DNA of 5,921 nucleotides from JAFAGX01 sp035624215 (GTDB lineage Bacteria; Acidobacteriota; Terriglobia; Terriglobales; Acidobacteriaceae), in the NCBI GenBank assembly GCA_035624215.1, contig DASPRY010000089.1:1-5921 (forward strand). Direction: 5' to 3'. Below are positions 1 to 5,902 of the stretch, piece by piece. Position 1 is the stretch's first letter. Each line of letters begins with the position of its first letter. The notes beneath the pieces are model-generated. The model searched no databases, had not been told where the DNA came from, and saw only the letters and a list, made by a program, of their open reading frames with translations. Both the position numbers and the translations under genes were made by a program.

Positions 1-41
1 ATGCATATCCCGGCTAAGTATCACGTCGGCTAGTGGCCAGG

Positions 42-59
42 AAAGTAAATGGCTACTTT
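42..59. repeat. Small AT-rich inverted repeat upstream of the exported-protein gene
   Basis: AAAGTA (42-47) and TACTTT (54-59) form a perfect 6-bp inverted repeat around a 6-base loop, followed by one more T and then GCG. It could be a weak terminator for a gene left of the window or an operator for the gene at 128. The stem is AT-rich and there is no long T run, so neither role is well supported. Confidence 0.25.
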
Positions 60-127
60 TGCGTGCTTGGAAGTTTGTGTGGTTGGACTGCGATATGAAG
101 GGATGACAAACGGTATTTCTTTCCTGT

Positions 128-664
128 ATGAATCGTCTTCTTATTTCTATCCTCCTGCTTGGTTCAACAGTTCTCGCTCAATCGCTGGATGAGACGATGT
201 CATTCATCAAAAGCAAACATTCTGGTCTCATTGTGCCTCGGCCAAATTTCTCGATTCACAAGGTTCAGCTATCTTGGGCAAAATGTGAGATAAGGCTAGA
301 CGAAGCGTTCCAAGTTACATACCCAGGCATGGAAGATTACGCGGCGGGAACCAAGATGACTACCTTCAGCTTGGGCTACGCCGATCCTGGCAGCGTCAAA
401 CTCACCGACCGGCATGGCGATAATCGGTACAACGATTCCTTTATTTCCATCGCTACCGCAGGGCCGATTAAGATTTCCTCCACAACCAAATACACGCACT
501 TACCCAAGAAAGGTCCATTCTCCAATCCTCCCACCCAGGAATCGGTAGACACCATAAGCCTCTGGACGAATCTCGAGTATAAGATCAGTACCGATGGAGA
601 CAAGCTCACAAACGCGTGGATCCACGCCATTAAACTCTGTGGTGGAAAGACAGCCGGATTCTAG
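128..664 (+). CDS. Exported protein of unknown function (178 aa)
   Basis: I do not recognise a characterised family. Residues 1-17 form a short signal peptide: Arg3, a hydrophobic core LLISILLLGSTV, then a VLA cleavage site before Gln18. The mature protein would be periplasmic or secreted, about 161 aa. It has no further membrane segment and is rich in Thr, Ser and Lys. Only two cysteines remain, Cys53 and Cys171 (in LCGGK near the C-terminus), so a single disulfide is plausible after export. The HAIKLCGGK tail recalls small exported proteins I associate with Acidobacteria, but this is a weak memory-based link. The ATG at 128 is chosen because it gives a complete signal peptide. It lacks a good Shine-Dalgarno, as only pyrimidine-rich sequence lies just upstream, and a GAAGGGA at 98-104 is too far away. 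The gene stands alone and converges on the PAP2-radical SAM gene. Its base composition looks more AT-rich than the rest of the window. Confidence 0.8.
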   Translation: MNRLLISILLLGSTVLAQSLDETMSFIKSKHSGLIVPRPNFSIHKVQLSWAKCEIRLDEAFQVTYPGMEDYAAGTKMTTFSLGYADPGSVKLTDRHGDNRYNDSFISIATAGPIKISSTTKYTHLPKKGPFSNPPTQESVDTISLWTNLEYKISTDGDKLTNAWIHAIKLCGGKTAGF

Positions 665-748
665 ACACTACAACGAAGGAACAGGCAAGGGTCCATCGAT
701 CCGTGATTTCCACTGATCCGTCACGATAAGAAATATCGGTTATCGACT

Positions 749-776
749 TGGCGTCGCGCGAAAAGCGAGTTCGCCA
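749..776. terminator. Possible hairpin between convergent genes
   Basis: TGGCG (749-753) pairs with CGCCA (772-776). Directly inside, TCGC (754-757) pairs with GCGA (765-768), with a 3-base bulge (769-771) and a 7-base loop. The hairpin lies in the 169-bp gap between the 3' ends of two converging genes, where a bidirectional terminator would be expected. There is no T tract on either strand, so it is not a textbook intrinsic terminator. Confidence 0.3.
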
Positions 777-833
777 GCTGAAATTCCTGACAGATAACGC
801 GCGAATTGCATGGTGAGTTTTGGCTTGAAACGA

Positions 834-2852
834 TCACTTGGCCCTTAAACACCATAGGGCAAGTTGGGTAAAGTGCTCGGTCAACCTCTTGCGAGCGTGG
901 TTGTGTTCGGGTGGTAATAACATCCAAGCCAGAAACCGAACGATCGCGGGCGGGTCGTATGGAACAGTCCGATCTCGCTGTGCAGGAAAGAAGCGGGCCA
1001 ATGAATCGCGCGGATCATCTCGGAACTGGTCAATCATCGAAACCTGGTGCGCGCAAGAAATTGTACAAAACGGCGCACACGACTTCACGGAATGGAATTC
1101 ACGTTCGAGATCTTCTGCGCCATACTGCTCGAGGGGAATGCCGGGCGTGCCGCGCTGCTGCGAGCAGTAGTGCACGAGTCCGTCTTCGCAGATATAGAGG
1201 TACCGGCTCCCGGCGCGGCATTTCCAGTCATTCGGGTTTCCCTCGATGAGATTCTTCTCGAACTGGTTATAGTAAGCAAAGGTCGAAAAAGAGTTGCCGC
1301 CAATCTCAATGATTCGTTGATGCACACGCCGTGCATGGACGTCCAGCGGCTGCAGTTGACCGGCGTGGTCATGAACAATGCCCACCGTCGTTGCAAAACC
1401 GAGTTCTTTTGCGCGACGCGCAACAGCCGCCGCGTCCTCCGGATTCTCGCTCGTGCCGATGACCGAGTTAATGTTCACCTGGAATTCGGCATGTTCGGCC
1501 AGCCACCGAAGTTTCTGGTCGAGCACTTTCAGGCTCTTCTTGGAGACGTCGTCGGGCCGCACATTGTCGATGCTGATCTGCAAATGGTCGAGCCCGGAGT
1601 GGTTCAGCCGCTTTATGCGATCCGGAGTGAGCAGGTATCCGTTGGTGATCAACGTAGCGATGCAGCCGCCGTCACGAATGCACCTGATGATCTGGTCCAG
1701 GTCGGGATGCAGCATCGGTTCGCCACCACTGATGGTGATCACGGATGTGCCGAGTTCTACCAGGCAGTCGACCCGCCGCAACATGACTTCCGTCGGGACT
1801 GGCTTCGAGAAATCGTCGTACTCATTACAGTATGCGCAGGAAAGGTTGCAGCGGCGGATCGGAACGATGTGGGCCACAATCGGGTGTCGGCGCGACTTCA
1901 TAGCCTTGGCTACTACCCGTGCCTGACGCAGATGGAAGGAAGGAACACGCAACTTGCGCCAAAGACCGGCCAGGTACATAACGACACACCCAAGAATTGA
2001 GAGGCCTATCCAGACTGTCAACGTGCGGAATGTAGCGGCGAATACCACCAGTGCTACTAATGACGCCACGAGAGCGTCGGCAGCATAATGATAACCACCT
2101 ACTACTGTAGCTAATGCGATGCTGACCGCAATCAGCAAGAAAATCAACCCTGCCCAGGGCTCGACCCGGAGCAGCACCAGACCGGCTGCCGTAGCGGAAG
2201 CGACGTGTGCGCTGGGAAATGTGATGGCCTGAATGCTGCCATGGCGCAAGATAACCCGATTCAGTGCTCCAAGCTTGGATGGCGGCATCCGGAATTTTTC
2301 ATAGCTCTCCAACGCCCGAGGCGGCATCGCCCGCACAAATAGAGTGCTAGCAAAACAGAGATAAGTTGCCAGCAGCACCACGATCCAGTAGTAATTCACA
2401 AACTGTCGTGCGTTCAACACGTACAACGTTGCCATGCCGAGTGGTATCAGCGGGTAGACCATCAAGTAGGCGAGTTCCAAATACAAACCCATAGCCGGCC
2501 TGATAGAAGTCTTTGCCGGCTTTATTCCGAGAATCCGAAAAAACATGCGGTCGAACCTGGCGAGTTGCTCTTCGGCTGCCGGATCCGCTCCTGTAAAAAA
2601 CTGTCCGACCTGCCAATAAGGGAACAACAACAATACGACGGGAAGCCAGTCGCGCAATGCTGAGGCCGCCACCGGGTTCAACCAGTGACTGCTGTATCGT
2701 GCAAAAACGATTGCTGCAATTGCAACGGCCGCGAGGACGTTGATGGTCACTGGCCGCTTGCGCTCCATCGGCCGAAGCCATGCGATCGCTGCCAAGAGAA
2801 CTACAAAAGCGGCCTGGATCCAGCTTGCCGCGTCTTGCATTTGGATTTTCAT
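834..2852 (-). CDS. Membrane PAP2-type domain fused to radical SAM/SPASM-like enzyme (672 aa)
   Basis: Two enzyme modules lie in one uninterrupted frame. Residues 1-297 carry about eight or nine hydrophobic segments and PAP2 (PAP2_3/Aur1-like) signatures: MPPR (176-179), FPSAH with His216, and GGYHYAADA with His255 and Asp259. In this family the two His and the Asp carry out phosphate transfer on lipid or lipid-linked phosphates. A basic linker (about 298-323) leads to the radical SAM domain: CNLSCAYC with Cys335, Cys339 and Cys342 (the CxxxCxxC ligands of the SAM-binding 4Fe-4S cluster), and GGEP at 376-379. A C-terminal cysteine region fits the SPASM start C-x12-G-x4-C (Cys545, Gly558, Cys563), with extra Cys555 and then Cys592, Cys596 and Cys600. 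Such clusters usually support modification of peptides or other bulky substrates. The ATG at 2852 is preferred over the in-frame ATG at 2840 because a weak GGGTAGG lies just upstream of it. The reaction is unknown. Lipid or lipid-linked substrate modification is my inference. Domain calls are strong, the function is not. Confidence 0.93.
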   Translation of the reverse strand: MKIQMQDAASWIQAAFVVLLAAIAWLRPMERKRPVTINVLAAVAIAAIVFARYSSHWLNPVAASALRDWLPVVLLLFPYWQVGQFFTGADPAAEEQLARFDRMFFRILGIKPAKTSIRPAMGLYLELAYLMVYPLIPLGMATLYVLNARQFVNYYWIVVLLATYLCFASTLFVRAMPPRALESYEKFRMPPSKLGALNRVILRHGSIQAITFPSAHVASATAAGLVLLRVEPWAGLIFLLIAVSIALATVVGGYHYAADALVASLVALVVFAATFRTLTVWIGLSILGCVVMYLAGLWRKLRVPSFHLRQARVVAKAMKSRRHPIVAHIVPIRRCNLSCAYCNEYDDFSKPVPTEVMLRRVDCLVELGTSVITISGGEPMLHPDLDQIIRCIRDGGCIATLITNGYLLTPDRIKRLNHSGLDHLQISIDNVRPDDVSKKSLKVLDQKLRWLAEHAEFQVNINSVIGTSENPEDAAAVARRAKELGFATTVGIVHDHAGQLQPLDVHARRVHQRIIEIGGNSFSTFAYYNQFEKNLIEGNPNDWKCRAGSRYLYICEDGLVHYCSQQRGTPGIPLEQYGAEDLEREFHSVKSCAPFCTISCAHQVSMIDQFRDDPRDSLARFFPAQRDRTVPYDPPAIVRFLAWMLLPPEHNHARKRLTEHFTQLALWCLRAK

Positions 2853-3506
2853 CGCCTACCCGCGTTCAGATCCTTAGGAACGGTTCGTGATGACAGGTTC
2901 GATTTGAACAAAAACAATAGGATGGATGTAACTGCGGTACGAGATGCCCGATCGCCCACACAACATCATCAGTGCGGGGTTAAGAGTCCGCATCTGTCAA
3001 AGCCTGATTATCCGCTTGAAAGGTACTTTTCGGCGAGCACTCCGGGCGTTTCCCCTTTGCCTCGGTTCCAAAATGCCCTTCCCGCCACGCCAAGCCATCA
3101 AAGGCCCGCCACGAACTGTCCGATCAAGACCGGCATCCTGGCAAGATCAGTGCCAAAAGACGATGCCTCACGTCCCACAAGGAGGGCTCCTTTTCGCATG
3201 CTGAACCTGTTGACTTAACGACTTCTCCTACTCGGGCGCGAACTTTGAAGCTCTGTTCACTAGCCTGAGACTCACCTCTGCCCGCTTGAGTGAAGCAATA
3301 CACCAGGGGCTCAAGAGACTCGCCTTCGTTTTTCAAGATCGTTTTGTTCCGACCCAGGCAAGATATAGGAGCGAACTGAAACCGGAGATTAGTATCACCA
3401 GTGCTTTTGTCGCCGCCCAAGCAAATGATGAGTCGATTTTACGACTTCGAGTTAGAGTCTCGCCATCAACGCCGATGGTTAAGTTCAATTCGTGGACTAC
3501 GCTGGG
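2853..3506. other. 654-bp stretch without a convincing gene
   Basis: This gap lies between the end of the glycine-zipper gene and the start of the PAP2-radical SAM gene, both on the minus strand. Open frames of 75-177 codons exist on both strands, but none shows a recognisable domain, signal peptide, convincing start site or plausible composition, so I do not call them. The right-hand end must hold whatever terminates the upstream operon, and the left-hand end (about 2853-2960) the promoter and leader of the PAP2-radical SAM gene. I could not pick a confident -35/-10 pair. Small palindromes are present: GTTC-N5-GAAC (2897-2909) and TCCT-T-AGGA (2871-2879). They may be operator-like or chance. 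I saw no tRNA T-loop with pairing arms and no riboswitch I recognise. A decayed gene cannot be excluded. Confidence 0.5.
3431..3478 (-). terminator. Two small hairpins downstream of the glycine-zipper gene
   Basis: AGTCG/CGACT (3431-3435 and 3442-3446, loop of 6) and CCATC/GATGG (3463-3467 and 3474-3478, loop of 6) are perfect 5-bp inverted repeats. On the minus strand they lie about 28 and 60 bases past the stop codon of the glycine-zipper gene. Their position suits a termination region, but the stems are short and no U tract follows either one, so the call is tentative. Confidence 0.2.
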
Positions 3507-4121
3507 TCAATAACGTGCTGCGGGAAGAGCGGCCGGTTGCGCTAGCCTGAACTCGAGCAGAGATTCGCTCGGCACCGATACCTGTTGCCCTTTTGTCCCC
3601 GCCGAGACGGCTGTCCCTGTGGCTGCGCCGGCAGCGGCGCCAATGGCTGCGCCTTTACCCCCGCCAGCTATGCCGCCGATGAGCGCGCCCAAACCTGCGC
3701 CACCAACGACTCTTTTCGCGGTTTTGCTCCCCTGGCCTTGCGCCCGTACCTCGAAGGTGCTGGTTAGTAGCGGGTACGCCGTCCCGTTGATAACGATGTC
3801 AGTTAACTCTAGAGTCAGTTCCGAACCGCCTGACATCCGGCCAGCCGCTTGGGCGTTAGCAAGGCGACCGTAAACCATCGAGCCCCTGGGAGCTACTACC
3901 ATATCGTCCGCTTCTAGATTTGTCTCCAGGCTCGCGCTAAAGCGGTACCCCACCTGCTGTTTGCCGGAATCGACGGAATCAATCATGCGGATCAAAATCC
4001 GTGTTCCCGCAGGAACCGTAACCCGACGCGACGATTGCGCTGCGGCCTCGACACCGATAACTGTAAACAGCGCCGTTGAGAACAGGATCACCGACACCAC
4101 CCGAACGATTGCGCTTCGCAT
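3507..4121 (-). CDS. Exported beta-rich protein with glycine zipper (204 aa)
   Basis: Residues 1-28 form a signal peptide: MRSAIVRVV, a hydrophobic core, then VEAAA before Gln29. Residues about 32-128 look beta-rich: VTVPAGTRILIRMIDSVDSG, then a segment with a PRGSMVYGRL turn and alternating hydrophobic strands. This recalls the C-terminal beta folds of TrbI/VirB10-like and related exported acidobacterial proteins. Residues about 139-176 are a glycine zipper (GGAGLGALIGGIAGGGKGAA and onward), a helix-packing or membrane-inserting motif common in outer-membrane or envelope proteins. A final strand (VSVPSESLLEFRL) closes the fold. There are no catalytic residues I can name, so a structural envelope role is inferred. 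I chose the ATG at 4121 because it starts a clean signal peptide and follows a purine-rich AGAGAGAAAGG. A GTG at 4148 would add nine charged residues and overlap the upstream stop codon (GTGA, 4145-4148). The gene is second in an operon, 23 bp behind the Spy-like gene. Confidence 0.85.
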   Translation of the reverse strand: MRSAIVRVVSVILFSTALFTVIGVEAAAQSSRRVTVPAGTRILIRMIDSVDSGKQQVGYRFSASLETNLEADDMVVAPRGSMVYGRLANAQAAGRMSGGSELTLELTDIVINGTAYPLLTSTFEVRAQGQGSKTAKRVVGGAGLGALIGGIAGGGKGAAIGAAAGAATGTAVSAGTKGQQVSVPSESLLEFRLAQPAALPAARY

Positions 4122-4123
4122 AA

Positions 4124-4136
4124 CCTTTCTCTCTTT
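4124..4136 (-). promoter_or_regulatory. Purine-rich ribosome binding site deciding the glycine-zipper start
   Basis: On the minus strand AAAGAGAGAAAGG ends two bases before the ATG at 4121, with GAGAG nearer the usual spacing. It supports the ATG over the alternative GTG at 4148, although the GTG also has a G-run (AGGGGGC) immediately before it. Confidence 0.5.
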
Positions 4137-4144
4137 CTTGGAGT

Positions 4145-4687
4145 TCACGCCCCCTGTTTAACAACCGGCAACTGGGAAGCAATCTGCAGATCAATAATCT
4201 CGAGCAACTGGTCTTCGACTTGAAGGAAGCGCGCAGCTTGAACGGCCCCCAGCGCGTCCTTAACGCGACCATAGTAGTTCGCCAGAAGCTCAGAGCGCTG
4301 CTTGCGATATTGAAGCGCGTTCTGGATTAACTCATCTGCTTTGGCGTCGGTCATTTGGTCATAGTTAACGGCATACTCTTTAATGTTGGCCAACCGTAGG
4401 TTGTTTAGTTTGGCCAACTCCGCATCGTACTCGCTGTAAATCGGCCAGAATTTTGCCGACTGATCTATATCCAACTCCATGACGGCGCCCATGATCTGAG
4501 CTTTCTGTTGCCGCACATCGGAGCGCAGAAGTTCGATATATTCGTCGATATTCTTTTCTTGTGCACTGTTCGTCGAAGGTGCCGTCTGTCCTTCGGTGTT
4601 TTGTGCATGCACCGTTTGCCTGAAAGCCACCAGGCGAAAGGCAAGGAACATCAAGAACAGTAAAGACACCGTAATCCTTTTTCTCAT
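4145..4687 (-). CDS. Spy/CpxP-like periplasmic helical protein (180 aa)
   Basis: Residues 1-28 are a signal peptide: MRKR, the hydrophobic stretch ITVSLLFLMFLAF, then a VHA cleavage site before Gln29. A short Ser/Thr/Asn/Gln-rich spacer (29-42) leads to an almost wholly helical, charged body (about 45-172). It contains the segment MELDIDQSAKFWPIYSEYDA (70-89), which strongly resembles the 'LT..Q..KFWPIY.EY' repeat of Spy/CpxP-type and related LTXXQ periplasmic proteins. In those, a helical cradle binds unfolded proteins or metals. There are no cysteines or His clusters in the mature part, so metal sensing is not evident and a chaperone-like or stress-related envelope role is inferred. The start at 4687 is chosen over the frame's first ATG (4738) because an excellent Shine-Dalgarno precedes it and a signal peptide begins there. 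It is first in a two-gene operon with the glycine-zipper gene. The IS5-type element ends 73 bp upstream in the same orientation. Confidence 0.82.
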   Translation of the reverse strand: MRKRITVSLLFLMFLAFRLVAFRQTVHAQNTEGQTAPSTNSAQEKNIDEYIELLRSDVRQQKAQIMGAVMELDIDQSAKFWPIYSEYDAELAKLNNLRLANIKEYAVNYDQMTDAKADELIQNALQYRKQRSELLANYYGRVKDALGAVQAARFLQVEDQLLEIIDLQIASQLPVVKQGA

Positions 4688-4694
4688 CTGAGTA

Positions 4695-4703
4695 TCCTTC
4701 CTC
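4695..4703 (-). promoter_or_regulatory. Strong Shine-Dalgarno of the Spy-like gene
   Basis: The minus strand reads GAGGAAGGA, then 7 bases, then ATG at 4687. This overrules the longer frame that would begin at 4738 and shows that the signal peptide starts at MRKR. Confidence 0.8.
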
Positions 4704-4732
4704 AAACAATTGGGCATTCCCGGGTTCTCAGT

Positions 4733-4748
4733 CGGCAAGTAAGTGCCG
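4733..4748. repeat. Short inverted repeat upstream of the envelope operon
   Basis: CGGCA (4733-4737) and TGCCG (4744-4748) form a 5-bp inverted repeat with a 6-base spacer, between the IS target site and the Spy-like start codon. It could be half of an operator left after the IS insertion, or chance. Confidence 0.2.
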
Positions 4749-4756
4749 CAAAAGAG

Positions 4757-4760
4757 CTAG
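4757..4760. repeat. Left target site duplication CTAG
   Basis: CTAG immediately abuts the left inverted repeat and recurs at the right end (5918-5921). IS5-group elements duplicate a 4-bp YTAR target, and CTAG fits that rule. Confidence 0.8.
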
Positions 4761-4775
4761 GGACACTCTGAATAA
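4761..4775. repeat. IS5-type left inverted repeat
   Basis: GGACACTCTGAATAA matches the reverse complement of the right end (GGAGACTCTGATTAA) at 13 of 15 positions. The pairing breaks down further in. Confidence 0.88.
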
Positions 4776-4788
4776 CCAGTACTTCTAG

Positions 4789-4812
4789 CTGAGCAAACTT
4801 CTTTGTGCTCAG
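4789..4812. repeat. Hairpin inside the IS, downstream of the transposase gene
   Basis: CTGAGCA (4789-4795) and TGCTCAG (4806-4812) form a perfect 7-bp stem with a 10-base loop. It lies between the transposase stop codon and the left inverted repeat. It could weaken read-through out of the element, or shield the transposase from transcripts entering from outside. No T tract follows on either strand. Confidence 0.4.
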
Positions 4813-4888
4813 GGAATCCTGCTGTGAGCCTAAGGTCGGTCACCGATGTCTTCACCGCGTCGTAGCCTGGAAACTCGGTTCCAAGCTA

Positions 4889-5860
4889 TTACGCCACGTT
4901 CAGCAGCAGTTTCTTCCGACTCACGAACAGGTTGACCAAAGCGCAGGTGACAAACAATCGATGTGCGTTCTTCTTCAGTCCGCGATAGCGCACTTTCACG
5001 AACCCAAACTTCAGCTTCATCACCTGAAACACATGCTCCACTTTCGCCCGCACCTTCGACTTCGTTCGGTTCTTTACCCACGCCACTTCATCTACGATCT
5101 GACCTTTATACCGGCAGCGCCGCTGCGTAAAATCCTGCGCTCGTGGCGCGCACTCGCGAATCACCTCGGTTTGCCCCTGATAGGCGCCGTCGCCCCACAC
5201 CCGCGTTTCTTCGCCATGCAACAGATCAGGCAAAACGGCCACGTCGGAAACATGGGCCGCCGTCGCCACCGCCGTGTGGATGATTTTCGTCTTGCTGTCG
5301 ACTCCTACGTGCGCCTTCATCCCGAAGTACCAGTTCTTCCCCTTCTTCGCCTGGTGCATCTCCGGATCTCGGCTCTGCTCGCGGTTTTTGGTCGAGGAAG
5401 GTGCGTGAATCAGAGTCGCGTCCACAATCGTGCCGGTGGTGATGCGCACGCCTTTCGCCTGCAAGTGCAGATTCACCGTCCCCAGAATCGCTTCGCCCAA
5501 GTTGTGTTCCTCCAGCAGATGCCGGAACTTGCAGATCGTGGTTTCATCCGGCACCGGTTCCGACCCCAAGTCAATCCCCACGAACTGGCGCAACCCCGCC
5601 GAGTCGTAGAGCGCCTCTTCCGCCGCCGGATCCGACAAGTTAAACCACTGCTGCACAAAATAAATTCGCAGCATCTGCTCCAACTCTTTTGGTCGCCGTC
5701 CGTTGCCCGGCTTGGGGTAGTGCGGCTCGACCAGCGCACACAACTTGCCCCACGGCACCACCTGCTCCATCTCTTCCAAAAACATCGCCCGTCGAGTCTT
5801 CTTCGTGTAGCGCTCGAATCCCGTCATCGCCAGTGTCCTCTGCTTGCTAAGAGAGTTCAT
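4889..5860 (-). CDS. IS5-family (IS5 group) DDE transposase (323 aa)
   Basis: This enzyme cuts and rejoins the IS ends. It aligns by eye with the E. coli IS5 transposase (about 326 aa) along its whole length: MEQVVPW, HYPKPGNGRRP, MLRIYFVQQWFNLSD, APSSTKN, RDPEMHQAKKG, FGMKAHVGVD and FGFVKVRYRGL all have close IS5 counterparts. Catalytic residues visible are Asp147 (GTIVDAT), Asp224 (WGDGAYQG) and Glu275 (KVEH). The IS4/IS5 signature R-x3-E-x6-K is met by Arg271, Glu275 and Lys282. The N-terminal helical DNA-binding region is about residues 20-115. The frame is full length and undamaged. The ATG at 5860 matches the N-terminal length of IS5 but lacks a Shine-Dalgarno. The ATG at 5827 (312 aa) has a good one, so the true start is uncertain. 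Confidence 0.95.
   Translation of the reverse strand: MNSLSKQRTLAMTGFERYTKKTRRAMFLEEMEQVVPWGKLCALVEPHYPKPGNGRRPKELEQMLRIYFVQQWFNLSDPAAEEALYDSAGLRQFVGIDLGSEPVPDETTICKFRHLLEEHNLGEAILGTVNLHLQAKGVRITTGTIVDATLIHAPSSTKNREQSRDPEMHQAKKGKNWYFGMKAHVGVDSKTKIIHTAVATAAHVSDVAVLPDLLHGEETRVWGDGAYQGQTEVIRECAPRAQDFTQRRCRYKGQIVDEVAWVKNRTKSKVRAKVEHVFQVMKLKFGFVKVRYRGLKKNAHRLFVTCALVNLFVSRKKLLLNVA
5836..5840 (-). promoter_or_regulatory. Shine-Dalgarno for an alternative transposase start
   Basis: The minus strand reads GAGGA, 8 bases, then ATG at 5827. This is better than anything before the ATG at 5860, so translation may begin at residue 12 of the longer frame. Confidence 0.45.
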
Positions 5861-5902
5861 GCTGGCACGACTTTATCTACACTTCCTGTGGAAAGGGAGG
5901 GC

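Noticed and set aside
11..32. CGGCTA repeated twice (11-16 and 27-32)
   Set aside because: Two six-base matches at this distance are expected by chance, and no further copies follow.
1047..2000. 317-codon open frame on the plus strand opposite the radical SAM half
   Set aside because: It lies wholly antisense to a well-supported gene, shows no recognisable domain or start signal, and is the kind of long shadow frame that GC-biased codon usage produces.
2891..2912. GGTTCGATTT resembling a tRNA T-loop
   Set aside because: The flanking bases do not form a 5-bp T stem on either strand and no anticodon or acceptor arm fits. It is only a short GTTC/GAAC palindrome.
2685..3218. 177-codon plus-strand frame running from the PAP2 gene start into the gap
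   Set aside because: It begins inside the opposite-strand PAP2 coding region and has a Pro/Arg-rich composition without any motif. It is not credible as a gene.
3124..3420. 98-codon minus-strand frame in the gap
   Set aside because: It has no signal peptide, domain, clear ribosome site or recognisable similarity. It could be a gene remnant but cannot be supported.
3600..3760. Repetitive GCC/GCG-rich tract
   Set aside because: It is explained by the Gly/Ala codons of the glycine zipper and has no regular DNA repeat unit.
3619..3873. Pro/Ala-rich 84-codon plus-strand frame
   Set aside because: It is the antisense shadow of the glycine zipper: Gly/Ala codons read backwards give Pro/Ala.
4830..5081. 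Alternative minus-strand frame within the IS
   Set aside because: It overlaps the transposase C-terminus in another frame and lacks any known IS accessory product. The IS5 group needs only one frame.
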